Origin: SZUA-521 sp041738285
GTDB taxonomy: Bacteria; Pseudomonadota; Gammaproteobacteria; Pseudomonadales; Azotimanducaceae
Direction: 5' to 3'
NCBI GenBank assembly: GCA_041738285.1
Contig: JBGSQB010000003.1
Span: 1 to 22,199 of the forward strand
Length of the DNA: 22,199 bases
Each line of letters begins with the position of its first letter. Positions within the stretch are counted from its first letter, which is position 1. Made by a program: the position numbers and the translations under genes. Positions 7,924 to 15,104 of this stretch are shown in pieces. The notes below the pieces were generated by a model that searched no databases, had not been told where the DNA came from, and saw nothing but the letters and a program-made list of their open reading frames with translations.

Positions 7924-9081
7924 CTAGCCTGTCACTCGCACGAATGACACCAGCCGGTTCAATCCCTCCCGCAGCCGTTCATGCGACTGCGCGAAACAGA
8001 TCCGGATATGGCCATCGTTGTCGGGCCCGAAGGTATACCCCGGCGCCACGCCCACATCGCGCTCCGCGAGCAGCCGCTCGGCAAACGCGCGCGATGACGT
8101 CATGCCGTGGATGCGCGGAAACGCATAGAACGCACCGACCGGGTTGGTCAGTCGAATACCTGGCGCTGCGCCGAGGATCTCCATCGTGATCTGCCGTCCG
8201 CGTGCGTACACAGCGCGCAGATCGCGGATGACCGATTCGCCCGACTCGAGTGCAGCGAGCGCGCCGGCTTGCGCAAACACCGTGGCGCCGGTGTTGAAGC
8301 ACTCGGCGAGCGCAGCCATCTGCACCGCCATGCGTTTGGGACACACCATCCAGCCGACACGCCAGCCGGTCATCGCCCACGCCTTGGAAAAGCCGTTGAC
8401 GACGACGAGGGGATCATCATCGCGCGCGATGGACAGAAACGAAGGCGCTGCGTCGCCCTCATAGACCGTGCGGTGATACACCTCGTCCGCAAGTAGCACG
8501 ATTTCGCGCGCGCGACAGAAATCGAGCAGCGCTTGCTGATCGCTGCGCGCCATCACCCAACCGGTGGGGTTACACGGTGAGTTGACGTAGATGAGGCGCG
8601 TGTTGGGGAGGACCGCTGCGATGATGTCGGCTGCCGACAGTGACCAGCCGACGTCGGTTTCCTGTTGGCGCACGAACGAAACGGCAGCGCCTGTCACCCG
8701 GCATGCGGTTTCGATGTTCGGCCAGTTCGGCGAGGTGATCAGCGCGTGATCACCCGTGGACAGCGACATTTGTGCTGCGAGGGTCACGCCGAGCATGGCG
8801 GAACCGGGCACCGTGATGCGATCGGGATGCACGTCGATCGCGTAGAGATTGTCGAGGTAATGCTTGATGGCGGTACGCAGTTCCGCGCGGCCACGGGTGT
8901 TCACATAGAAGGTGTCGCCGCGATCCAGTGCCTCCTTCGCCGCCTCGCGAATGAAGCCAGGCGTTGGCACGTCCCCCTCACCGAACCAGAGCGGTATCAC
9001 TTTCGGATCGCCCAGGCGCGGCATCGCAACGCCGGTGATCCCGTTCTGCTGCAGCGCTTCGATCTCCGGCCGGAACGTCAC
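7924..9081 (-). CDS. Class I/II pyridoxal-phosphate aminotransferase
   Basis: A 385-residue fold-type I PLP enzyme. The Schiff-base lysine is Lys233 in NGFSKAWAMTGWRVGW. The pyridine-binding Asp199 and Tyr202 are in LLADEVYH, and Asn171 is in SPCNPTGW. An arginine in HIRICFA near the C-terminus fits the substrate carboxylate site. The start is the GTG at 9081, whose bases overlap the TGA of the upstream monooxygenase (GTGA), so translation is probably coupled. The open frame further upstream lies inside that gene and is not used. The family includes aspartate, LL-diaminopimelate and other aminotransferases, and the substrate cannot be told. Pairing with a Baeyer-Villiger-type enzyme hints at catabolism or a specialised pathway, which is inference. 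Confidence 0.92.
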   Translation of the reverse strand: MTFRPEIEALQQNGITGVAMPRLGDPKVIPLWFGEGDVPTPGFIREAAKEALDRGDTFYVNTRGRAELRTAIKHYLDNLYAIDVHPDRITVPGSAMLGVTLAAQMSLSTGDHALITSPNWPNIETACRVTGAAVSFVRQQETDVGWSLSAADIIAAVLPNTRLIYVNSPCNPTGWVMARSDQQALLDFCRAREIVLLADEVYHRTVYEGDAAPSFLSIARDDDPLVVVNGFSKAWAMTGWRVGWMVCPKRMAVQMAALAECFNTGATVFAQAGALAALESGESVIRDLRAVYARGRQITMEILGAAPGIRLTNPVGAFYAFPRIHGMTSSRAFAERLLAERDVGVAPGYTFGPDNDGHIRICFAQSHERLREGLNRLVSFVRVTG

Positions 9082-10682
9082 GGGCTTGCTCGGAAGCCGC
9101 GATAGTCGTTGGCAGCGACCTGCGTGAGGTGCGCGACGTAGTCGGGAAAGCCGATGTACGGCATGAACACCCGCGGTTTGCCGGGCACGTTGGCGCCGAG
9201 GTACCAGGAGTTGCACTTCGGAAACAGGGTCGCGTTAGCGCGCATGTTCACGACCTCGACCCATTCGTTCTCGGCGGCGACTTCCGGCTCGATGCGCGCG
9301 TGGCCGCTCGCGTTCGCCCACTTGATGAAGGCGGCGATGTAGTTGGCATGTTGCTCGACGCCGGTAATCATGTTGGCGAGCACCGAAGGACTGCCGGGGC
9401 CGGTCATCATGAATAGATTGGGAAATCCCTGGGTCATGAGGCCGAGGTAAGTGCGCGGCCCGGCGCTCCACTTCTCCCTCAGCGAAAGTCCGTTCGCACC
9501 GCGAATGTCACATCGCAGCAATGCGCCGGTCATGGCATCGAACCCGGTTGCGAACACGATGCTGTCGAACGCGTACTCGCGACCGTTTGTGACGAGACCG
9601 GCCTTCGAGAGCCTTTCAATAGGATGCTTGCTCACATCGACGAGTGACACACTGTCGCGGTTGTAGGTGTCGAAGTAGCCGGTGTCGGCGCACAGTCGCT
9701 TGCACCCGAGCACCGTCGTTGGGCAGAGCAGTTCGGCGGTGACCGGATCCTTGACGATGCTGCGGATCTTGTTGCGCACGAACTCCGCGGCGAGCGCGTT
9801 GGCCTGCAGATCCATCGAGATGTCGCCGAAGGCGGCCAGGAACATGAAGCCGCCGTGGTTCCAGTACTCTTCGAACCGGCGCTCGCGTTCCTCCTTCGTG
9901 GCCGCAAGTGCGGAGTCGGCATTGCGCGGGTAGTTGGCGCCGAACGCCGCCGGTTGCGCCCAGTTCTGTGCCCGTAACTCGGGGTAGTGAGCCTTGGTGT
10001 GAGCGATGAACTTGGGGTCGAGCGGGGCGTTCTGCGCCGGAATGCTGTAGTTCGGCGTGCGCTGGAACACCGTGAGCTGAGCGGCTTGCTGGGCGATCAG
10101 TGGAATCGACTGAATTGCCGAAGACCCGGTGCCGATCACGGCCACGCGCCGACCCGTGAAGTCGACGCCTTCGTGCGGCCATGCACCGGTATGGAACGTG
10201 GTGCCTTGGAAGTCGTCGATGCCAGCAAAGTCGGGCGTATTGGCAGCGGAGAGGCAGCCGGTCGCCATGACGAGATAGCGCGCGGTCAGGCGCGCGCCGG
10301 TGTTGGTCTCGACATGCCAGCATCTGTTCTCGTCATCGAACGTAGCGCCGGTGACGGCCGTGTCAAACGTGATCAGTCCCCGTAGTGCGAAACGGTCGGC
10401 GACATGACTCGCATAGGCGAGGATCTCGCCTTGCGGGGCGTAACGTTCGGACCAGGTCCATGTTTGCTCCAGCTCGGCAGAGAACTGATAGGAGTACTCC
10501 ATGCTTTCCACGTCGCAGCGGCAACCGGGATACCGGTTCCAGTACCAGGTGCCACCGACATCGCCGCCGCGCTCGATGCCGCACACGTTGAGTCCCATAC
10601 CCTGCAGCAGATGCAGCATGTACATGCCGCCAAAGCCGGCACCGACGACGATGGCGTCGTAGTTTCTGGACGATCTAGACAT
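9078..10682 (-). CDS. Flavin monooxygenase, Baeyer-Villiger type
   Basis: A 534-residue FAD/NADPH enzyme of the class B monooxygenases, which insert oxygen next to a carbonyl to make esters or lactones. The FAD-binding GAGFGG is at 14-19, followed by GDVGGTWYWNRYPGCRCD (40-57), typical of cyclohexanone-monooxygenase relatives. The Baeyer-Villiger fingerprint F-x-G-x3-H-T-x2-W-P is intact (Phe158, Gly160, His164, Thr165, Trp168, Pro169). The NADPH-binding GTGSSA is at 184-189, and an ATGFDA motif lies in the C-terminal third. The ATG start has an AGG some nine bases upstream. It overlaps the aminotransferase start by four bases. The natural substrate is unknown; cyclic, aryl or steroid ketones are all possible in this family. 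Confidence 0.92.
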   Translation of the reverse strand: MSRSSRNYDAIVVGAGFGGMYMLHLLQGMGLNVCGIERGGDVGGTWYWNRYPGCRCDVESMEYSYQFSAELEQTWTWSERYAPQGEILAYASHVADRFALRGLITFDTAVTGATFDDENRCWHVETNTGARLTARYLVMATGCLSAANTPDFAGIDDFQGTTFHTGAWPHEGVDFTGRRVAVIGTGSSAIQSIPLIAQQAAQLTVFQRTPNYSIPAQNAPLDPKFIAHTKAHYPELRAQNWAQPAAFGANYPRNADSALAATKEERERRFEEYWNHGGFMFLAAFGDISMDLQANALAAEFVRNKIRSIVKDPVTAELLCPTTVLGCKRLCADTGYFDTYNRDSVSLVDVSKHPIERLSKAGLVTNGREYAFDSIVFATGFDAMTGALLRCDIRGANGLSLREKWSAGPRTYLGLMTQGFPNLFMMTGPGSPSVLANMITGVEQHANYIAAFIKWANASGHARIEPEVAAENEWVEVVNMRANATLFPKCNSWYLGANVPGKPRVFMPYIGFPDYVAHLTQVAANDYRGFRASP

Positions 10683-10745
10683 CGGCAGACCTCATCCGCG
10701 GGACACCTGTACTGGAGAAGCCGCAAGTCTAGCGTGTTGCGACCG

Positions 10746-11378
10746 CTATGGACCTGCCTTGCGCCCCGTGATCATGCCTTTGATGAGGTTCTCCTTGTGC
10801 ATGAAGCTCGACAGGAGCACGCCGGCGACGTGCAGTCCCACCAACAGCAAGGTCAGGTCCGCGAACACTTCGTGGACGTCTTCCCAGAAGTCTTCGGCCG
10901 CGTCCTCGTCGCCATCGCCGTTGGCGTGAGCGGATGGGATCAGATCTGGCAGGCGTGGAATGGGGTCGTTGACCGCGGCCCAATCCGCGAGCGGCCCGGC
11001 GTCCTCTTCGATGGCGTACAACACGAGCCCGGAATAGACGGTGCCCGCCAGCATGATCAGCAGCGCGAAGATCATCGCGGCACCGGCGGGGTTGTGGCCC
11101 AGGTAATGCTTGGCGCGAGCCCGGGTGAGGTCCCATAGGTAGGAAAGAGTGGTCGTCGGTGAAAAGAAGAAGTCGGAAAAGCGCGCGTGCTTCGTGCCGA
11201 TGAATCCCCACAGGATGCGCACCAGCACCACGGCGCCGACCACGTAGCCCGCCCACGCGTGCACCGTCAGCAGGTCGTCCTCGGTGAAGTAGGCGATGAA
11301 GAAAGCGGTCACCAGCGTCCAGTGACCGATGCGAACGAGGGGGTCCCAGACGCGGACGGTGTTTTCGCTGACTTGCAT
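10746..11378 (-). CDS. Cytochrome b561-like membrane protein
   Basis: A 210-residue di-haem b-type cytochrome carrying electrons in the inner membrane, similar to the bacterial b561 and hydrogenase-b subunit group. Four hydrophobic segments are visible (about 20-32, 40-60, 102-122, 172-193). Candidate haem ligands are His19 (RIGHW), His40 (TVHAWAGY), His169 and His183 (LVGLHVAG). The stretch MHKENLIKGMITGRK near the end is typical of the family. A long acidic loop (about 150-170, rich in Asp/Glu with several His) separates helices 3 and 4. The ATG at 11378 is chosen because GGAGA lies seven bases upstream. It is divergent from a membrane-anchored LuxR-type regulator across 105 bp. No partner cytochrome c is in view. 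Confidence 0.88.
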   Translation of the reverse strand: MQVSENTVRVWDPLVRIGHWTLVTAFFIAYFTEDDLLTVHAWAGYVVGAVVLVRILWGFIGTKHARFSDFFFSPTTTLSYLWDLTRARAKHYLGHNPAGAAMIFALLIMLAGTVYSGLVLYAIEEDAGPLADWAAVNDPIPRLPDLIPSAHANGDGDEDAAEDFWEDVHEVFADLTLLLVGLHVAGVLLSSFMHKENLIKGMITGRKAGP

Positions 11379-11419
11379 GGATCGTCTCCGTTCAACAGTG
11401 GCCCCAATCTCGGTGCGGG

Positions 11420-11434
11420 TTGCGGTTGCCGCAA
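11420..11434. promoter_or_regulatory. Dyad between cytochrome b and regulator genes
   Basis: TTGCGG (11420-11425) and CCGCAA (11429-11434) form a perfect 6-bp inverted repeat with a 3-base spacer in the divergent intergenic region. A direct repeat of TTCGCGGG follows at 11453-11460 and 11470-11477. Either could be an operator for the adjacent regulator; this is inference from position and symmetry only. Confidence 0.25.
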
Positions 11435-11483
11435 TGCGTCCCATCACCTAGATTCGCGGGCCCAATGCCTTCGCGGGTCGCCT

Positions 11484-11981
11484 ATGTCGAATGACGTACA
11501 CGGGCATCGGCAAACCGTCGCCGTACTTTCGCTTTTCGCGCTCATTGCGATGCTGATCGTGCTCGATCTGGCGGTCGACTATGGTGAGGGCGCCAGCTGG
11601 GTGCACATCGCCATCGAGTTGCTGATCCTGGTGGCAGCAGCGGGTGGGGTCGCGTTGCTCGGTATGCGCCTGCACCGGGCGCGCTCAGACCTGACCCGGG
11701 CGCGCGACGAAGCGGTGCATTGGCGGCAAGCGAATCGCGCGTTGATCGAAGGCATCGGCGCGGCTGCGGCAGATCAGTTTGCGAGGTGGTCATTGACCCA
11801 GGCCGAGGCGGAAGTCGCGCTGTTTCTACTCAAGGGCTTCAGCCTCAAGGAAATCGCGCAATTCCGGTCCGCCAGTGAGCGCACGGTGAGGGAGCAGGCC
11901 AGAGCCGTCTATCGCAAGAGCGGTCTATCGGGCCGCTCCGCGCTGTCGGCCTTCTTCCTCGAAGATCTGTTGTTGCCTTAG
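11484..11981 (+). CDS. Membrane-anchored LuxR-type transcriptional regulator
   Basis: A 165-residue protein with two transmembrane helices (about 11-31 and 40-61), a charged helical linker (62-88) and a C-terminal LuxR/GerE-type helix-turn-helix (about 102-160). The core of that domain is LTQAEAEVALFLLKGFSLKEIAQ followed by SERTVREQARAVYRKSGL, close to the family consensus. It would sit in the inner membrane with the DNA-binding domain in the cytoplasm. It has no receiver or ligand-binding domain, so any signal must be sensed in the membrane or its very short loop. The ATG at 11484 is chosen because it starts just before the first helix; the ribosome site is weak. It is divergent from the cytochrome b gene, a natural candidate target. 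It ends four bases from the MATE gene's end. Confidence 0.82.
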   Translation: MSNDVHGHRQTVAVLSLFALIAMLIVLDLAVDYGEGASWVHIAIELLILVAAAGGVALLGMRLHRARSDLTRARDEAVHWRQANRALIEGIGAAAADQFARWSLTQAEAEVALFLLKGFSLKEIAQFRSASERTVREQARAVYRKSGLSGRSALSAFFLEDLLLP

Positions 11982-11985
11982 TCCC

Positions 11986-13431
11986 TCAGCGCGGTCGCCA
12001 CGCGCCGAGCTTGATGGCCGTCGCGGTCACGCTGCCGAACAGCACGAGACCTGCACTGATGCAGATGTAGATCGCGTCGAGGCCAAGACCGAAGCTGAAC
12101 ACCGCAAGCACCGCCCCGCCGATGCCAACGACGAAGCGCAGGATGGTCGCGATCACTGGCCACGCCACCGCCGCCGCGCCCTGGGATGCGAAGTACAGCG
12201 ACAAGCCAAGGCCCAGGAACAGGTACGCAGGTCCAACATGGCGCAGGTAGCTCGCACCGGACGCGATGGTGTCGGGATCGCTGGTGAACAGCCCGACCCA
12301 CGCGTTCGGGAAGATCGCGAGGCCAACACCGACCACCCCGGTCAGCGCGGCCGCGGTGCTGCCGCCGAGCCAGCCAATGCGCTCGGCACGGTCGTAATTG
12401 CCGGCGCCGACGTTGATGCCCACCATGCTGGTCATGGCGGTGCCGAGACCAAACACCAGCGGAATCATGAGGAATTCCAATCGCGAGCCGATGCCGTAGC
12501 CCGCAAGCTCAGGGACGCCGAAGCGCGCCACGAGCCCGGTGACGGAAACGATGGTCAGCACCGTGATGATCGGCGACAGGGACGACAACAGGCCCACGCG
12601 CGTGATGTCGGCGACGATCGAGCGGTCGAAGCGCAGAGCGTCGCGCGCAAGCGGCACGGCCACGTGACGGGAGGCAAGGCGCAGCAGACTGATGATGCTG
12701 TTGAGCAGTGACACGGTAACGACCGACACCGCCGCGCCAAGGATGCCGAGCTGCGGCGCACCGAACCAGCCGAGGATCAACGCGCCCGACAAGGGCACCT
12801 GGATGCAGGCGCCACCGATCATGAGCAGTGCCGGAAACTTCATGTCGCCCATGCCGCGGTAGACGCTGCTGAGCAGTGCGGTGAGCCAGATGCCGATGCT
12901 GCCGAAGAACAACAGCTGGAGGTAGTCGAGGGCCAGCGCAAGCACATCATCTTTGCCGCCGAGCAGCACCAGAAACGGTTCGCCGCCAACGAGATAGAAC
13001 AGCAGAAACACCGTGGCGCCGATGAACGCGATGAAGACCGCGTGCCAGGTGAGCAGCGCGACCCGATCCGGTCGGGAAGCGCCCATGGCGCGGGCAACTG
13101 CGCTGTTGACCGCACCACCGAGGGCGCCGCCGGCCATCATCTGCATCAGCATCAGCAGCGGAAACACCAGCGCCATGGCTGCCAGCGGCACCGTGCCCAG
13201 CTGCCCGACGTACCAGACTTCCACCATGCTGACGATTGCCTGCACGAAGAACGCCACGGTATTGGGGCTCGCCATGCGGAGCAGCAGCGGAAACGGATTG
13301 CCGTGCAGGATGTCCTGGACGCGGCGGGCATGGATCGTGGGTGGGGCGGACGAGGCGGGCGGTTGGGTGGCGACCACAAGCGGATCCGTGAGGCGCTGGG
13401 CGCCGGTTCGCCAATGTGTCAGTTGCATCAT
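11986..13431 (-). CDS. MATE-family efflux transporter
   Basis: A 481-residue inner-membrane cation-drug antiporter of the MATE family with about twelve hydrophobic helices in two related halves. Recognisable segments include MASPNTVAFFVQAIVSMVEVWYVGQLG in helix 1, GGALGGAVNSAVARAMGA in the first half, SVYRGMGDMKFPALLMI, and in the second half GIGSRLEFLMIPLVFGLGTAMTSMVGINVGAGN. An N-terminal tail of about 45 residues precedes helix 1. Two adjacent ATGs (13431 and 13428) could serve as start; an in-frame stop sits just upstream and no good ribosome site is placed for either. Three perfect hairpins lie in the leader (13450-13516), which could control expression. The substrate is unknown. Confidence 0.92.
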   Translation of the reverse strand: MMQLTHWRTGAQRLTDPLVVATQPPASSAPPTIHARRVQDILHGNPFPLLLRMASPNTVAFFVQAIVSMVEVWYVGQLGTVPLAAMALVFPLLMLMQMMAGGALGGAVNSAVARAMGASRPDRVALLTWHAVFIAFIGATVFLLFYLVGGEPFLVLLGGKDDVLALALDYLQLLFFGSIGIWLTALLSSVYRGMGDMKFPALLMIGGACIQVPLSGALILGWFGAPQLGILGAAVSVVTVSLLNSIISLLRLASRHVAVPLARDALRFDRSIVADITRVGLLSSLSPIITVLTIVSVTGLVARFGVPELAGYGIGSRLEFLMIPLVFGLGTAMTSMVGINVGAGNYDRAERIGWLGGSTAAALTGVVGVGLAIFPNAWVGLFTSDPDTIASGASYLRHVGPAYLFLGLGLSLYFASQGAAAVAWPVIATILRFVVGIGGAVLAVFSFGLGLDAIYICISAGLVLFGSVTATAIKLGAWRPR

Positions 13432-13449
13432 GAAACGTCAATCGGACCT

Positions 13450-13516
13450 GGAGCGGTGGCGCTCCTGACGGCACTCTTTTGCCGTCAACGTCGCCGGTGG
13501 ATGGTTTCAGACCGGC
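13450..13516 (-). promoter_or_regulatory. Three-hairpin leader upstream of the MATE gene
   Basis: Three perfect hairpins fill 67 bases. They are GGAGCG/CGCTCC (13450-13455/13460-13465, 4-base loop), TGACGGCA/TGCCGTCA (13466-13473/13480-13487, 6-base loop, directly abutting the first) and GCCGGT/ACCGGC (13493-13498/13511-13516, 12-base loop). They lie 18 bases before the MATE start and 82 bases before the zinc-ribbon gene. On the MATE strand an AGGAG sits at the junction of the two abutting stems and would be hidden by pairing. Strand and function are inferred; I match it to no known riboswitch. Confidence 0.35.
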
Positions 13517-13597
13517 ACTGAGCGTCGAGATCGCGTGGCAATTGACACAATGCCTCTGCCGCGCCAGCCTTCGCGACTCAACGGGAGGATCACCACG

Positions 13598-13978
13598 ATG
13601 CAATGTCCGAAATGCGATGGCGATATGCCGGTCAAGACCTACGGCCGTCTGATTTCCATCAATCGGTGTACGGCGTGCCAGGGCATCTTCGTCAAGCCGG
13701 AAGTCTTGATGGAGATGAAGGGCGAATGGATGTCAGAAGTGCTCGATATGGGCGACCGCAAAGTCGGCCGTGAACTCGACAGCATGGGCGACATCGACTG
13801 TCCGGAATGCAGTACCGCCATGGAAAAAGTCTCCGACAAGAAACAGCGTCACATCTGGTACGAGTCGTGCCCGAACTGCGAAGGCATCTTCCTGGATGCA
13901 GGCGAATTCACCGATCTCAAGCACGACACATTGCTCGACCGCCTGCGGGACATGATCAAGGGACGCCGCAAGGGCTGA
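13598..13978 (+). CDS. Double zinc-ribbon protein (zf-TFIIB type)
   Basis: A 126-residue cytoplasmic protein with two similar zinc-ribbon halves. The first has Cys3/Cys6 and Cys24/Cys27 (CPKC and CTAC). The second has Cys68/Cys71 and Cys91/Cys94 (CPEC and CPNC). Each half ends in a GIF-[VL] segment followed by a helix (GIFVKPEVLMEM; GIFLDAGEFTDL), the pattern of the zf-TFIIB domain (PF13453). Each half presumably binds one zinc ion. The start at 13598 follows a strong GGGAGG eight bases upstream; the longer frame from 13535 is rejected. The C-terminus is basic (KGRRKG). The role of these small proteins is poorly known. It ends two bases from the convergent oxidoreductase. Confidence 0.85.
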   Translation: MQCPKCDGDMPVKTYGRLISINRCTACQGIFVKPEVLMEMKGEWMSEVLDMGDRKVGRELDSMGDIDCPECSTAMEKVSDKKQRHIWYESCPNCEGIFLDAGEFTDLKHDTLLDRLRDMIKGRRKG

Positions 13979-13980
13979 GA

Positions 13981-14973
13981 CTAGGAGAGTTTGACGAGCA
14001 TCTTGCCGATGTTCTCACCCTTGAAGAGTCCGATGAGAGCTGCAGGAGCGTTCTGGATGCCCTCCAGAATCGTCTCGCGGTACTTCATGCGGCCGTCGCG
14101 TAACCACGACTTCATATCGGTGAGGAATCGTTCGCGCTCCTTCTCGAACTCGTAGACTACGAAACCCTTCATGGTGATGCGGTTGTAGATCATGTTGGAG
14201 AGCGTGGTGACGCCTTCCGAGCGCGCGCCGGGTGTGTTGTAAGCGGAGATCATTCCGCACACGGGGATCCGCCCCAACGGATTCATGCGGGGGAGGGCCG
14301 CATCGAGATGTTCGCCGCCGACGTTCTCGAAGTAGACGTCGATGCCATGGGGTGCAGCCTCTTTCAGACTCCTGCGCAGCGAGCCTTCTTTGTAGTTGAT
14401 TGCGGCGTCGAGTCCGAGTTCGTTGGTGAGCCAATCGCACTTTGCCTGGGAGCCCGCGCTGCCGATCGTGTAGCAGCCGCGGATCTTGGCGATCTGCGCG
14501 GCCACGCTGCCCACGGCGCCGGCCGCCGCGGAAACAAACACGTTCTCGCCGTCTTTCAAGGCGCCTGTAATCAACAGACCGCCGTAAGCCGTGAGCCCGG
14601 TCATGCCGAGCGCGTGCATGTAGAGTGTCGGTGAGAAGCCGTCGGCTTCGATGTGGGCGACGCCGCGCCCATCGCTGAGCGCATAGGCGCGAAACCCCAG
14701 CTGATGTTGGACCAGGTCGCCCTCGCGAAACTCAGCGTTGCGTGACGCGCTCACGGAGCCAATGGCCCCGCCGCCCATGGCGCGGTTGAGTGGCTGCTGT
14801 CCGTTTGACAGGCGTGGTCGCATGGCGGGATCCACGGACATGTACTGATTCCGGATCTGAATCTCCCCCGGTCCGGGATCGGGGACCGCGGTTTCCACGA
14901 TCCGAAAATGCCCTTCGTTGGGCATGCCTTCTGGATGAGCGATCAGATGCACTTCGCGCTGCGTGCGTGACAT
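13981..14973 (-). CDS. NADP-dependent oxidoreductase, zinc-free MDR family (CurA-like)
   Basis: A 330-residue medium-chain reductase of the group containing leukotriene B4 12-hydroxydehydrogenase, prostaglandin reductase and E. coli CurA. These reduce the C=C bond of alpha,beta-unsaturated ketones with NADPH. Diagnostic segments are NQYMSVDPAMRPRL (about 42-55), the nucleotide-binding AAGAVGSVAAQIAK (150-163), GLDAAINYK and IDVYFENVGG. No zinc-binding cysteine cluster is present. The ATG at 14973 is preferred because AAGGGGA lies nine bases upstream; the frame extends farther upstream without a good start. It is divergent from the protease gene across about 130 bp. The true substrate is not determined by the sequence. 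Confidence 0.9.
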   Translation of the reverse strand: MSRTQREVHLIAHPEGMPNEGHFRIVETAVPDPGPGEIQIRNQYMSVDPAMRPRLSNGQQPLNRAMGGGAIGSVSASRNAEFREGDLVQHQLGFRAYALSDGRGVAHIEADGFSPTLYMHALGMTGLTAYGGLLITGALKDGENVFVSAAAGAVGSVAAQIAKIRGCYTIGSAGSQAKCDWLTNELGLDAAINYKEGSLRRSLKEAAPHGIDVYFENVGGEHLDAALPRMNPLGRIPVCGMISAYNTPGARSEGVTTLSNMIYNRITMKGFVVYEFEKERERFLTDMKSWLRDGRMKYRETILEGIQNAPAALIGLFKGENIGKMLVKLS

Positions 14974-15104
14974 GTCCGAAGTCCCCTTATTGACGAGTCG
15001 GAAGCTTAGCGCGTGGCGGCGCCAACGTGGCGTTTTGTGACGCATGTCCCATCGCGGCGCACGTCTCACAACTCGATACACGCCTAATGTTGGTGGGTGC
15101 TCCA

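Noticed and set aside
10404..11138. Long open frame on the + strand across the monooxygenase start and cytochrome gene
   Set aside because: It lies antisense to two genes with clear family motifs; its translation is Arg/His-rich without any recognisable domain, as is typical of shadow frames in high-GC DNA.
11187..11483. N-terminal extension of the LuxR-type regulator
   Set aside because: It overlaps the cytochrome b gene on the other strand and encodes His/Gln-rich sequence; the first membrane helix starts right after the ATG at 11484.
13466..13516. Cobalamin riboswitch reading of the leader on the + strand (GCCGGTG followed by ACCGGCACTG)
   Set aside because: The conserved core and B12 box are missing and the loop does not match; only the CCGG stem is shared.
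13535..13597. Earlier start for the zinc-ribbon protein
   Set aside because: A strong GGGAGG precedes the ATG at 13598, and family members begin directly with the CPKC motif.
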